A stretch of DNA of 64,000 nt from Amblyomma americanum. Lineage: Eukaryota; Arthropoda; Arachnida; Ixodida; Ixodidae. The notes beneath the pieces are model-generated. The model was not told the DNA's origin. It did not search any database and saw only the letters and a list, made by a program, of their open reading frames with translations. Positions within the stretch are counted from its first letter, which is position 1. Each line of letters starts with the position of its first letter. A program made the translations under genes and the position numbers. The stretch lies in the NCBI RefSeq assembly GCF_052857255.1, contig NC_135505.1, positions 48,483,507 to 48,547,506 of the forward strand, written 5' to 3'. Below, piece after piece: positions 46,379-57,556 of this stretch.

Positions 46379-47846
46379 TCAGTCGGTCGCAGCGCGTCGT
46401 CGAGGTCGTCGGTTCAGGTCGTCGTCGGTAGGAGCGTCGCAGCGAAACGCCGGGTGGGGGCTCTTGACTCGGTCCTGTAGCGGCAGCCCTACCCCCGGAG
46501 GACGCCGTGGGGACGTGCCTCTGAACTGGCCAGAGGATAACGGGCGGCCGGGCGAAGCGAACCGCCTTGGGGATTGCGATCGGGACTGGCGTCGCTGCGA
46601 GGTCGAAGATTGCACGTTATCAGCCAAGTACTGTTCGATATCCCGTGGTTTTTCACCGTAGCGTGGTCGAGGTGCGTCAGGCGAAAACCCCCTTAAACCC
46701 ATTCTGCGGTAGGGGCAGTGGCGGAGGATGTGGCCGGGCTCCCCGCAGTGGTAACAGAGCGGCCGATTGTTTGGCGTACGCCAAACGTGCGCTTTGCTTA
46801 CGGGTTGGCCTGAACTCCTACGGCACGGAGGGTACAGTTGCGACTGGCTCCTGCAGGTATGGCACAGAAGCGACGGGGGAAAAGGCTCGCATCGCTGGCC
46901 CGGGACTTCGTTGCGCCTCGCTGTACGTCATAACGGAGGGCGCCGGGTGTGGAGCTTGGGGTGGCTGCACAACTCGTCGGATTTCTTCGCGGACCACGTC
47001 CGTTACGGCAGCGACGCTGACCTGTGGAGCTTCAAACGAAGTTTCGTCAGTTCCTCGCGCACAAGGCTTCTTACAATCTCCCGAAGATTCTCGGCGGGCA
47101 GCGACGTAGGCGTGTACTGGGAAGCGGCTGCTACAGCAGCCTGACGTCCGTAGTGGGCGCCCCGTTCCTGCATAGAGCGGTCGATACCCATTGCCTCCTT
47201 GGTGAAGTCGGACACGGTTCGTGGCGGGTCACCGACCAGTCCGGCAAATAGCTGCTCTTTTACGCTACGCATTAAGTGGCGTACCTTCTGGGCTTCGGGC
47301 ATAGCAGGGTCGGCCAGATTGAACAATCACGTCATATCCTCTATGAACATCGCGACGCTCTCATTCGGCTGCTGTGATCTTGAGCGCAGGGCGATTTCAG
47401 CCTTCTTTTTTCTTTCGCTGCTGGTAAATGTCGCCAGCAGCTCTCGACGAAAAGCCTCTCAGGTGGTAAAGGAAGCTTCGTGGTTCTCAAACCACGTTTT
47501 GGCCGAGTCCTGCAGCGAAAAGTACACGTTGCGCAGCTTGCGCTCGCCGTCCCACTCATTGAAACCCGCCACTCGGTCAAAGCTGGCCAACCAGTCTTCG
47601 ACGTCCTCAAACCTCTCACCGTGGAATGATGGGGGCAAACCAGGCGTGTGAAGGACGCACGGTGGGGCATTCCCGGAATGCTGACTTGTCTGGCTTGCCG
47701 TAGCGGACGTCATGGCCCTTGCTGGTTTTTGCGAGTTGGCCGAATTCTGGCTGTAGGCCTCGCAGGCGGCGGCTCGCCTTGTGGACTGATGTTGTAGCCA
47801 CGCGTTGAGAAATGACGTCAAGAGTGTCCTCGAGGTCAGCGTTCAT
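46379..47846 (-). pseudogene. Gypsy gag remnant with CCHC zinc knuckle
   Basis: The start at 47846 (MNADLEDTLDVISQR) lies about 30 bp inside the 5' LTR. A capsid-like segment follows in a shifted frame (GERFEDVEDWLASFDRVAGF, then MPEAQKVRHLMRSVKEQLF). A zinc knuckle, CYHCGEPGHILRHC (C-X2-C-X4-H-X4-C), is at about 46752-46711. An Arg/Ser-rich nucleocapsid tail ends at 46379. Gag would form the particle and package RNA. Frameshifts between segments make it non-functional. Confidence 0.82.
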
Positions 47847-47875
47847 AGACCGTCACCCAGCAGCTCCACCAAATA

Positions 47876-48064
47876 TGTCACCGACAATTGGGCGAAGCAC
47901 TCAAACCAGGTTTAATTAGACGTGCTGGGAGTGCCAGACAGCAGGGAGCTCGAGCAAGGAAGAAGACGAATCCCCTAGCCCCTTGAGTGCGCATGGCATG
48001 GCAAGTCCCATCTAAAACACTTCGGCCGCGGTATGGCGCCACTGGATTGCTTGGTATTGTGGCA
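47876..48064 (-). repeat. 5' LTR of the 42.8-48.1 kb Gypsy element
   Basis: The same length (189 bp) as the 3' LTR, with TGCC...GACA termini on the minus strand. The primer-binding-type motif begins within a few bases of its 3' edge. Confidence 0.9.
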
Positions 48065-50330
48065 ATATATTTCATCAGGCCCGGATGCTGTCTCCTTACC
48101 AGCAAACAGTATTCTATTGGTTTCCTCGAGGGTAATCTGGTTATTATATGGCTCGTTCGAGCCACCACTTGCTCAGAGCCTTTTTTTAGTTGGTTCTGTG
48201 CCTAAAAAAAGGACCCTGTGTTATGTGCGGAACTTCAAATTCTAGAACAATGTTCTGCTAGAATCTCTGCCTGTTCTTCAAAAGTAGTTTATGTGCCTGT
48301 AAGAAAAGGGATTGTGAAGGGGGATCAGCTGCCATTTATTTTGTGGACATGCCCCCAGATTTTCATCGATGTTATTTTACTGTTTATAGATGATATATAT
48401 AGTTTTTGCATGATGTTTTTGTGCGCTTCGGCGAATATACCTCGCTTTGGGTCTTACTTTTCTGAAATTTGAAGGGTTTTTATGTGTAGGGCATCTGCGA
48501 AAAATTCCCCATGCTTTATTTTGTATCCCTTATTGCTTCCTCACATTCTTCTGAGTTCCACGTCTTGTAACTTTGTCTCACCACGCCCGACGACTGAGGA
48601 ATAGAGAATAGATATGTGTGCAGCAGTAATTATATTGATTGTAAAACCTTATTTCGTTCGTCAGCACCTAGATTATTCGAAAACAGTTTTTACAGACTAG
48701 AATTTTTACAAAACAGTGCCCAGTCAACCTAGTGTAACTTCCAATGGCGAAGTTTGCTCGGAATGCTTGACTGTAAAGATGGCAGGCTAATAATGATTGA
48801 CAAGTGATCACTTCCCCGTGGGTTATTAAGAGCGCCCCATTTAAATTCGGTAAGAACAGATGGTGAACGAAACGATAATTCTAAACAGCTCTTTATTCTA
48901 GGGCTTGGGGAGGAATATGTGTGCTTTCCTGACTTTGGTAGACAAACGGTATTGCAGAGAATAATATCTTGTAAAACGTGACCGGCTCAGTTCCCCAGAA
49001 AGAGTGGTGCGCATTAAAATCCCCGGCTAAGAAATAGGGCTCTGCTAGCTGTTCTAGAAGTGTTTTCATGTCCTGAACTGTAACTGTTTGGTGTGGCTCG
49101 AGACGTATGGAACATATTGTGAAAGTTTTAAAATATACAGCAGTGACTGTAACTGCTTCAATTTTGGTTTTCAACATGATTTCACGCGTTGGAAAACCAG
49201 ACCGGATGGTAATCGCATCAAATACAGAGAGCCTACTCCCTTGCTCTCGGTCGCACGGAAAGATTTTGTACTTTTTCTAAATGTTTGTATGTTTAGAATT
49301 GAAGTTAGTTTTTTGTAGAAATAGAGCAACAGGGAAAGCAAGTTTAAAAGATCTGTCACAGTGCCAACATTTTTGTGGCTTCTTTGAATGTCATGTTTAC
49401 TTTTGTTTTCAGGGTTGATTTATTTTCATTTGGTCTATCTTGGACAAGACCTGGAGTAAGCAGGGTGGTCTCCTTTGCTGTTGGCACACAGGGACGCCAC
49501 TGCATCGCCGTTCTGAGTTGCGTGCGCTTTTGAAGCACATTTCGCGCAGGTTTTGTGACCGCGGCTGCTCTTTCACCCATGGCCGTTAATATGACATTTC
49601 AAACATCCGCGAGGGTTGGGTATGTACGGCCGGAAATGGATGTTTAGGTGACCTACTTCCATTGTTTAAGGCAGTGTGCTTGCATAGAATGTGAGGGTCA
49701 AGTGCTTTGTAGGAATTTATATTTACGTATGGTGATTTTCCGGACATTGGTACGTTTTATTCACCAATACCTTCTAGCATTTACTCTCCGGTGACGTGGA
49801 AAAATTCGGAGATTACTGCGCGGACGGTATTTAAGGCTCGATGCGCACTGATGGTCACGGGGGAATCCCCAATAGATTTAATGGTTAAGAGCTTTGCATA
49901 CTGTGCTTCATTGTCAAGATCGAGTAGCAGGTCTCTACTAGTTATTTTCCTTACTTTTTACCGTATCCTAAGAATTTTGTCAAATATTTTGACACAACAA
50001 ATGGGATGCAATAGTCGGGCTTGTTTTCTTGGACTTCAGAGTCAATCATAACATATTTTGCGAAAGTTTTTTTGGTTCTCTGCAGGAACTCTGCTATGGC
50101 TTCAATCCGCCTCCTTTTATCGGGGCGATCAGGTTTTGACGAATTGGAGGCCATAGAATGTATGTATTGTTCGGCTGCAGCGCAAACCGCCTACCATGTA
50201 GACCAACTAGGGGACGGGACAGGAACTTGGAAAAAAGTCCTGCCCACGCCAGTTGTACATTGTAACTACAACCAAATATGGAGCAATGCAGGGTGGCTAG
50301 CCACGCAAGGTTAAACCTCATCGCCTGAAA
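48065..50330 (-). pseudogene. host LINE, ORF1 and endonuclease half
   Basis: The 5' half of the LINE. ORF1 starts near 50154 (MASNSSKPDRPDKRRRIEAI) and reaches zinc-knuckle sequence near 49600-49430 (RGCLKCHINGHG, then CAKCASKAH and LCANSKGDH). The APE-type endonuclease spans about 49270-48790, with YFLAGDFNAHHSFWGTE and a terminal GSDHLSI block. An RT leader follows (ITLEETNRILFAGKETASGP, ending at 48065), where the Gypsy element begins. Multiple frameshifts and stops are present. Confidence 0.75.
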
Positions 50331-50745
50331 AAAAGAAAAAAACCAAAAAGGGAGGAGTTGACAGTAGGGTTTTTAGAAAGGAATAGGAAAGGGGAAGATG
50401 TAGAAAAGGAAGGAAAATGCGACTGCCGATTTCCCCCAGTTGGGTAAGGCAAGAGGTGCCGTATACAGCAAGCTGGGGCCAAAGTGGTGTGTTGCCTCCA
50501 CCTAGGGGCCTTAAAGGTCCAGACATTTGGCCTCACCTCAACCACTAAGATGCCCTTCTTCCCGGAACACGTGATGCTACGCACGGCTGAGCATGGGTTC
50601 TCGGGTCCGTGGTGACGCACTGCTCATCAACATTCGCCTGCGCGGATGTCCTTGCGGATGCTCATGAACCCGTGATGTCGCAACTCGCCAACGTCTGCAC
50701 GCTGCAGTGGTCCCTGCGGGGGGCAAGGTCCATTGCAGCGACTGA
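50331..50745 (-). other. probable 5' UTR of the host LINE
   Basis: Lies directly upstream, in the minus direction, of ORF1. It is GC-rich and carries a 100-codon frame with no domain, typical of a LINE 5' leader. The exact 5' end is not determinable without another copy. Confidence 0.35.
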
Positions 50746-52555
50746 AAGAATACGCTAGTTGGCACATACATAGCTGGGATAGATTAGTATGCGGCTGTGC
50801 TTCAGAGGCAACAACATATAATCTTCGGGGTCAAAACCTGAGCAAAATCATCTCTCGCGTGCCCGCAGATGGCCTTGCGCGAGTGCTCCATCCCGCGGTA
50901 ATTCCCGCTTGTCGTCGTCTTCTACGTCGCAAAAATCCCTGCTTTCGCCCTTATTTGAATATAGTAAATATTCTGTTTAGTTATTACTTTGTAGTACTTT
51001 GATGAGCACTTGAGAGCCACCCAGCGCGACGCAGCTCCTCACTTTGCTCCTAAGTTCCTCTCTGGAGACCACCTGTCACAAGCATGTCCATCAATTTTCG
51101 TACGGAACTACGAAACTGTCAATGCCTACACCGAACTTTCTGGACAATGGACCTCTAGCGCATATAGCGTTAAAAGCATCTTTTAATGGACCGGGTGACA
51201 AATAAAGGACTAAAAGCAGTGAGGGTCGGCAAGAGTGCTCTAGAGTTTGAAGAGACGAGGATTATTGCTGCGCCTCGCCATGCCTAAAAGCAGGCAGGTA
51301 AACAATGGGCATTGCCAAGGAGGAAGAACATCAGAGGGCGATGCACATGGCACACCCAAAGGCCGGAGTACTTACTGTGGGTATCTTTGGGCTGTCCTAG
51401 ATCCTCTCCGGATTTCCTGTAGAGCTCAGTGATCATGGAACCCGTACGAGGTTCCGAAACGTCTTTGAATTTCATGACATGGACAGTGACCGCACTCCTT
51501 TTTCTTTAATACAATGCCTGACCAGACGAACTTTCGTCGAACCATTGATTATTATAAACGATAATTACAAAAAATCAGTCATTTATTTTTGTTCAAATTG
51601 ATTTTGTTTCCTGTGAACGATTGTCCACCTTTTTCTAGGAGTGCACTCACAGTGCGCCTACTCACGAAATTTCAGTTTCGGAGCATGGAAAGGTTTCCGC
51701 ACTCGCGGCCCCCCAAAATTTTTTATTCATCACAAACTGCCAGTATGTTAAAAGTACAACTTTTTAATATTCGTTTACATATCGATGCTATTACAGCACT
51801 TCACGCAGTATTTCCTGAAAGAGAGAAATCGGATAGTTTATATTCAGTCAGACATTTGTTGCTGATATAGAAGACGAGTCTTTTACATCACTATGCAAGT
51901 AATTTATCACTAGTAATGGAATAAATAATCTTGGACTTTTTTATTGATTTGATTAGCACTGCTGCACTTTGGGCACTTTGCTTTCTCATGACTGAAGTGA
52001 ACAGAGCACTAACACACGATGACACAAGAAGATCAGCAAACCCGGCAGGGGACTTATGTGCGGTCAGGAGATGACTTCGTGAGATTTCAGTGCTGGTTAA
52101 CCGAATCAATCAATACTCGCGGTCGCTTGAACTGAAGCAGCGATATCAGTATATGCTCCAGGAGCCGTCCACTTCCTATAACAAGCCACCTTGCATGAAG
52201 ATGTATAGCAAGAGCTCGGTTTTGGACCTAAGCTCGCTGTAAAAGAGAGAAAGACACCACCAGAGTTGGTCTTTTTAGTTCGACACGTATTCGAACCTGC
52301 GCCTGCTGAGAAATCTACGCGCCCTTCGTTCGAATGGCATGGACGTGTTGCACCAATGCAAGGCTCCTGTACTCCTATTCCAAGGGTACCTGCGAAACGG
52401 GTCATGTCATCTCTGAAGAACCAGGCGCTTTTTGTGTTAGCTGCAGATAAGCTGTGCAGCTTATCTTTGTTTTCTGAGGGTCTGTTTAGCTATTTAGGAA
52501 GAAAAAAACAGTTTTACATTCGCCCATTGAACTATATTTTCAGGCATGCCAAATC
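50746..52555. other. intergenic, no gene recognised
   Basis: Short frames on both strands (up to 99 codons) without domains. A tRNA-like patch near 52275-52310 is too weak to call. Confidence 0.4.
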
Positions 52556-52637
52556 GACTCCGACTGTGAGGGACGCCGTATTGAAGGGCTCCAGATATTA
52601 TTTTGACGCCCAACGGTCGCATAACGTGCACTGAAAC
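52556..52637 (-). mobile_element. SINE family A body fragment
   Basis: Retains GACTGTGAGGGACGCCGTA, GAAGGGCTCCAGA and CGTGCACTGA, the 3' body of family A in minus orientation. The tRNA-like head and tail are lost. Confidence 0.65.
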
Positions 52638-53660
52638 GCACGTGCAACAAATGGAAATTTTATGTGCCCGTGCAAGAGCTTATCGATATCAAGAGTGAAA
52701 TCAAAATCCTGAAAACTGCACCAGGCTGTAGTTTTAAACCGTTATGAAGTGAGTAGAAGAAAGTAATGGAGATTCTTTCGAGATCTTCAGCGTCAAAACA
52801 CGTAACGTTGAGGCCTTTTTAGCATAGTTGTGTCCGAAAATCACACATACGGCAAACAACTATTGCCCTCCTTCAAAGCACGTTCAGCCTGTCGCGCATT
52901 GATGACCCCTTTCTGGTCAAAAATACTGACGAGCTCCTGGGCTATCTCAAGTGTCTACCATATAAGAACTTCTGGGCTTTCTCAGCATATATAATACACC
53001 TCTCTGATCGGCGCCGCCGTCAATGTTATTTTTTTGTGCCTAGAATTGTATTGACAGATTTTGGAAATGTAGCTTTTATAAATGAGACTGCCTACGTCAA
53101 GGACAGGCTTTTTATAACTCTTTAATTTTATCTACCATCTACTTTTATTCAATGGGAGGCGAAGTCTTATTTCCAGGAGGAAATCTGCATTGGCTCTCCT
53201 CTCGCTCAGATTCCTAAGGATTTATTTCAGCTGATCTTGACTGAGCTGTTTGTGACCGCCTAACATTCTTCCTTCCTTGTTTGCAGTTCTAACTCTATGA
53301 ATCACTAGCTAGTGACACGACTTCCATGGGCGCACAATCACATCTGGACGTATTGCAAAGGATGCCATCGAACGGCGACATTTGATTTCTCCACAACAAG
53401 TTTTTACGTTGGAACAATCAGATCTACTCAAAATTCGAGCCTCGTGCAAATAAAGCCCAACTCCAGTATGGGTCCGCTCATTATAATCTTGTGAAGGTAT
53501 TCTAGGGTTATGCTTGAGAAATCTTCTGGGAACTCATCTGCTGAGAATAAGTCTGTTAATTAGCTTCAAGAACTGCTTCTTCTCGGAGATGGGGGTTACC
53601 TTGCGTGTGTCCTAGCAAGTGCCCTGACGGTATACTTAAGCGAAAGTGTTAAGTAAATTT
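52638..53660. other. intergenic, no feature recognised
   Basis: AT-rich DNA. No ORF of note and no bounded repeat. Confidence 0.45.
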
Positions 53661-53911
53661 ATGAGGGTTTAACAGTGCAAAGCGACTCAGATTGTGAGGA
53701 AAACGGTAGCGACGGGCTCCGGAGATTTCGGCCAGCTAGGCTTCTGAACTTGCACTGGCATCGCACGCGCTGTACACGGGTACATATATTTTCCGTTTGC
53801 TGCACGTGCGATGTCAGTGCACGTTGCAGAACCCTAAGTGGTCAAAATATCTGGAGTTGTTCAATGCGGCGTCCGTCACAGTGTGAGTCGCCTTGGAACA
53901 TTAAACCACTA
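53661..53911. mobile_element. inverted pair of SINE family A bodies
   Basis: The left arm, 53661-53779, is the SINE body in minus orientation (GCAAAGCGACTCAG, then GGGCTCCGGAGATTTCGGCC). The right arm, 53800-53911, is the same body in plus orientation (GCACGTGCGATGTCAGTGCA, then GAGTCGCC). Neither arm has a tRNA-like head, and about 20 bp separate them. The arms are about 70-75% complementary and would form a long hairpin. The 112-codon frame crossing it is an artefact. Confidence 0.75.
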
Positions 53912-55874
53912 AAAACTCAGTTGAACACTTGCGCTTGTGAAACGAAAGCAGCACTACTCACCCGGCTTCTGAGCAACAGACTGCTTTCATACCGCACATT
54001 TCATACGACTTAGTAGCCTGTATTAGTGCCTAAAAATACTCGTCATTGCACGAATGCAAAACTGCGCTTTTTGCTTTCCTAAACAGCTTCAAAAATTCCG
54101 TAAAATTTCATAACATGGCGCCTCAAAGAAGCTTGAGTGCTAAAAGAACACCGAACGAAGTTAATTGAATATACTGACTCAACTGTCTAAACCATTTATT
54201 TGACAGATGGCAAAACCAAACTTGGCCAAAGTGTTCGGTATTTGTATCACCGGGTCCGAGAACGTTGTAGCAATGTACCTGAACAGCGACTTAGGCTCCA
54301 GTACACACAGTCAAAAAAATGTAAAGCAAAGAAAAACAGTGAAGAACAGAGCTAAAATCGCCATGTGCGAAACCCAAAACGAACCGCATGAGGAGTCTAG
54401 GTGTCGGCCTCTTAACAGTGATTGCACCGCCCCACCAAAAATCAAGTCAACTGACCCCAGACACATACCCACAGTGAAGGATGGCGAGTATGTTCTTATG
54501 TCAGCGTTCGTATCCCACATGTCTTCCTTTTTTTCGTTCTCATCCTTTCGAGCGCTGCACGCTTCCGGTATTTTCTACTTTTTCCAAGGTTCTCGTTCTC
54601 GATAAACTCGATATTTTTTTAAGTATTCGAATACTAATAAACAGTAACATTTTTGCGAAAACATCTTTTAACTGCCAGTACAACTTCGAGAGCAATAAAA
54701 GAATGAGAAAAACTTGTGTAGCGCGAAATTCCCTGCCGTTAGAGCCACAATGCTTGAGGTGCAGAGAAGCCGGGGAGGAAGATGTCCATACGCACAAGCC
54801 CGAGAGACCTGCATTTTGTTAGCCCCGTGTCAAGCATTTAGCACTTCGCCACTTCGCCACCATTGCGCAAAGAAGTGACACGTTTAGTACATCTCGCCTA
54901 TGTCGCCTCAAAACACAAACGAGAGCAAAGCGCAGTACTTTGCGTAACGTCGAAGTGGTGCGAAGATGTTTGTATGTTGCACTGGCGCATTTTCCTGAGG
55001 CTCGTACATCAAGATAATCTTTTGTGTCGCTTCTTATGTGTTCGGAAAGAATCTTGGAAATAATGTGAAAAAAAACTTTGAAAAAGGTCACAAAAAACAA
55101 GACTTCAGGTCAAGCAACCCGCGCTATCTTATTTTCGTCCGTATACATAATGCTAAAACAGTGTGGATAAAATCATTGTTTGCAGTATTTAATCTTTATC
55201 TGTGATTGCTTAATTACTTTTCATTAGCTACAACTGACCAATGAAATCACATGCATTTCAGATTACCTAACTTTAATACTGGAAGGCTGTTGTTTGCTTC
55301 CATGCGTACAATACTGGCGATAACCAGCACTGAAGTCTAAATTCAGCGGGACCGAAATTTTGGTGAGGTCTGCGTATACTCGATAAGGCAATTTTTTTTC
55401 CTACTAGTAATGTTTAAAAAGGACGAAAGCACATTTATAGTACTCGCTTCTGTAAGAATATAACCCACAGTAAAGAGAAAAAAATTAGATTTATGCACGA
55501 ACAACAAGCAACCATACATAGGCTAGCTGCACATAAACGTTAGCTTGCCAATTAGAGTGAGTAATGAAGTGCTCGTCTGTCACTCACTATGAATTCTGAG
55601 GAACAGCGTATTTTATAAGGTGTTGCAGCTCAATTCTTTGGTCAAAATAAGCGCTCCAGCACATTTTTGTTATGAAACATTCTGTCGATCTTGAAGTTTT
55701 GAGGGCAATGGGTCACGCGACTCATAGAAGGATGAGAGGTGAGAGCTATTAACTGAAACAGCGAAAAAGCTACAACTATATTTCCAGCGGAATAGCTTTG
55801 CAATGGGGTGTATATATCTGTCCACAACTATTGCCTCACTAAATGCTACCTTCAGCAGCAGGTGCTGGGGAACA
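53912..55874. other. intergenic, no gene recognised
   Basis: A 132-codon plus frame (54207-54605) has no recognisable domain and ends in low-complexity Phe/Ser sequence. Nothing else is bounded. Confidence 0.4.
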
Positions 55875-56534
55875 TTAACGAGGGAACATTAACTGAACAG
55901 TCCAAGAGTACTGCAAGGCCTCGAATGCCACAGCATCCTTTCTATTGCTGGAGCCCTTCACGAAGTTCACCGCTTCGTTGACAAGCGCCCTATTGCGCCT
56001 CAGGGCCTCTTTGATGACGAAATCTGTGGCACGGTTCACACCTCGCAGCTCCACGATCAGGTCGGTCAGGAAGCGATTACTAGGCACAGCCTCTTTCAGC
56101 TCTCCGCAGATGGCCAGATGCTGCGTGAAGCTGTCGGTGCCTTGTTCCAGGCACAAGGAAAGGCTATTTAACGTGCGGTTCACCGCCACCAGTCGGGCCA
56201 GCGCCCGAACTGACCTCCTCCTGAAGGTAGTCTTGCTTATTTCGAGGCGATGGACGCTGCGGTTTTGTTCCAATGATCGCAACACGTTGACGATGCTTGT
56301 TTCAGACAAATCGAGCAGCAGATGCAGTTTTCTCAGGGACTTGGTCTTGGAGAGTGCGTCGACCAGCCGCTCAACGACAGCGTCTTCCACAGGGTTGTCA
56401 CACTCAATCCACGCTGAAATAACATTGCTACCGGAGGCCAGCGGTTTCAGAAGAGTGTCCACGTCTTCTGGACTACACGTGTCCACTTTGGCGTGCAGGC
56501 CAGAGGTGGGTGGCCACATTGGTAGCACAGACAA
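55875..56534 (-). CDS. LRR-type C-terminal coding segment
   Basis: A 219-codon open frame without an ATG at its first codon (TTG at 56534), so it is probably the last exon or a truncated gene. It contains successive leucine-rich units of about 28 residues: VVERLVDALSKTKSLRKLHL, IVNVLRSLEQNRSVHRLEIS, VRALARLVAVNRTLNSLSL, and LKEAVPSNRFLTDLIVEL. The tail, ALRRNRALVNEAVNFVKG, is the ending I associate with an expanded tick LRR family resembling NLRC3/RanGAP-like repeats. Function unknown; such repeats mediate protein binding. No stop interrupts it, which is notable in this window. Confidence 0.55.
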   Translation of the reverse strand: MSVLPMWPPTSGLHAKVDTCSPEDVDTLLKPLASGSNVISAWIECDNPVEDAVVERLVDALSKTKSLRKLHLLLDLSETSIVNVLRSLEQNRSVHRLEISKTTFRRRSVRALARLVAVNRTLNSLSLCLEQGTDSFTQHLAICGELKEAVPSNRFLTDLIVELRGVNRATDFVIKEALRRNRALVNEAVNFVKGSSNRKDAVAFEALQYSWTVQLMFPR

Positions 56535-57320
56535 AGTTGGCGACGAAATATGCGCGGCTTCGGTGCTTTACCACCGGCCAACGTAAATGCGGGTCCTAAC
56601 ACAGTAACAAGCCTACCAGTGGTACTGCGAAGTTTCTTCGACATTAAATGTATCGTTTTTTCAGTCGTGGTATGCAGCTGGAATTGCCATCGTAAGGTTG
56701 CCTTCTGAGAGCGATTGTATCGGGCTTTCCAGAAACATTGTTACATTCCTCGCTGGTATCGACAAAGGCAGAAGCTTCTTGTGTAGTCGACTTGAGAGCG
56801 CAAGGCAGCGTATTGTGTGCGTCGAGTTTTCGGGCTAGGCTGTCCTCAGAAAGATTCACAGGTGCAGCTCCACGAAGTACAAGCGGGAATTTGCTGCCTG
56901 GTTTAGTGTAGAGATGTTGACGATTCGTATGTGGACGGTCACAGGGCGTCTTTTATAAATTGGGTGCTTGAAAACCTACAATGAGGCATCCTATGTTAAT
57001 CCCAGGCCCGTCCACTAGAGGTCTAACAGTTAGTTAAAGGATTTCTGTTTACTTCAATAAATTACAGACTGGCTTCGGGGTCACATCGTCCATGGCGGCT
57101 TTAGAAACTGGCGCGCCTGCATACTGCCCATTTCAGTAACTGGCCGGGGATATGGGGGCAGATGAGACATAAATACGGAATCAATACGAGAAAAGCGCAG
57201 GAAGCCCAAAGAGCGATTTCCGTGTAATGCTCCCGTGGATGCTACGTCGGCCATTGCCAAGCTCAACAAAGCGGCCTCTCTACATCTTACCGCGGGTGTA
57301 TACTTTCAATTACTTAATAG
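56535..57320. other. region upstream of LRR segment, no clear gene
   Basis: Minus-strand frames at 56447-56644 and 56644-56859 might hold further exon sequence of the LRR gene, and a 62-codon frame lies at 57081-57269. None has a recognisable domain or convincing splice sites. Confidence 0.3.
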
Positions 57321-57483
57321 TGTCATGCGTGAATGCGGGAGATCACTGATCACAAGAGACAGCGGCGGGCTTCGACGAACGTCTTGACCACAGCTCCAGA
57401 TCAATGTCACTACCACTTCCTCTTTTTGAGGTGGCGCGCGCTTCAGGTCAGCGCTAAGCGGACATTCAGAATGAACTGTGTCA
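57321..57483 (-). repeat. 3' LTR of the 57.3-61.9 kb Gypsy element
   Basis: 163 bp, beginning TGACACAGTTCATTC on the minus strand and aligning end to end with the 5' LTR at about 85-90% identity by eye. Confidence 0.9.
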
Positions 57484-57556
57484 CTGGCCCCCGGGAAAGA
57501 AAAAGCATCGTCGCGATGCGTAGCCTGCGTGTCACAAAAGTTAACTAGGGGAACCA

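Larger units (their letters stand above)
42785..48064 (-). mobile_element. Ty3/Gypsy LTR retrotransposon, complete outline, inactivated
   Basis: A 5,280-bp element on the minus strand with two 189-bp LTRs, an ATAT target duplication, a primer-binding-type motif (TTTGGTGGAGCTGCTGGG) just inside the 5' LTR, and a polypurine tract (AGAGAGGGGGAGTAA) directly before the 3' LTR. Gag, zinc knuckle, protease, RT, RNase H and integrase follow in the usual Ty3/Gypsy order. Stops, frameshifts and an internal deletion disable it. No envelope-like gene is present between integrase and 3' LTR. Confidence 0.92.

Noticed and set aside
43089..47651. Many plus-strand ORFs of 100-190 codons
   Set aside because: Antisense shadows of the GC-rich Gypsy gag-pol on the minus strand.
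54207..54605. 132-codon plus-strand ORF as a gene
   Set aside because: No recognisable family and a low-complexity Phe/Ser end; kept only as intergenic note.
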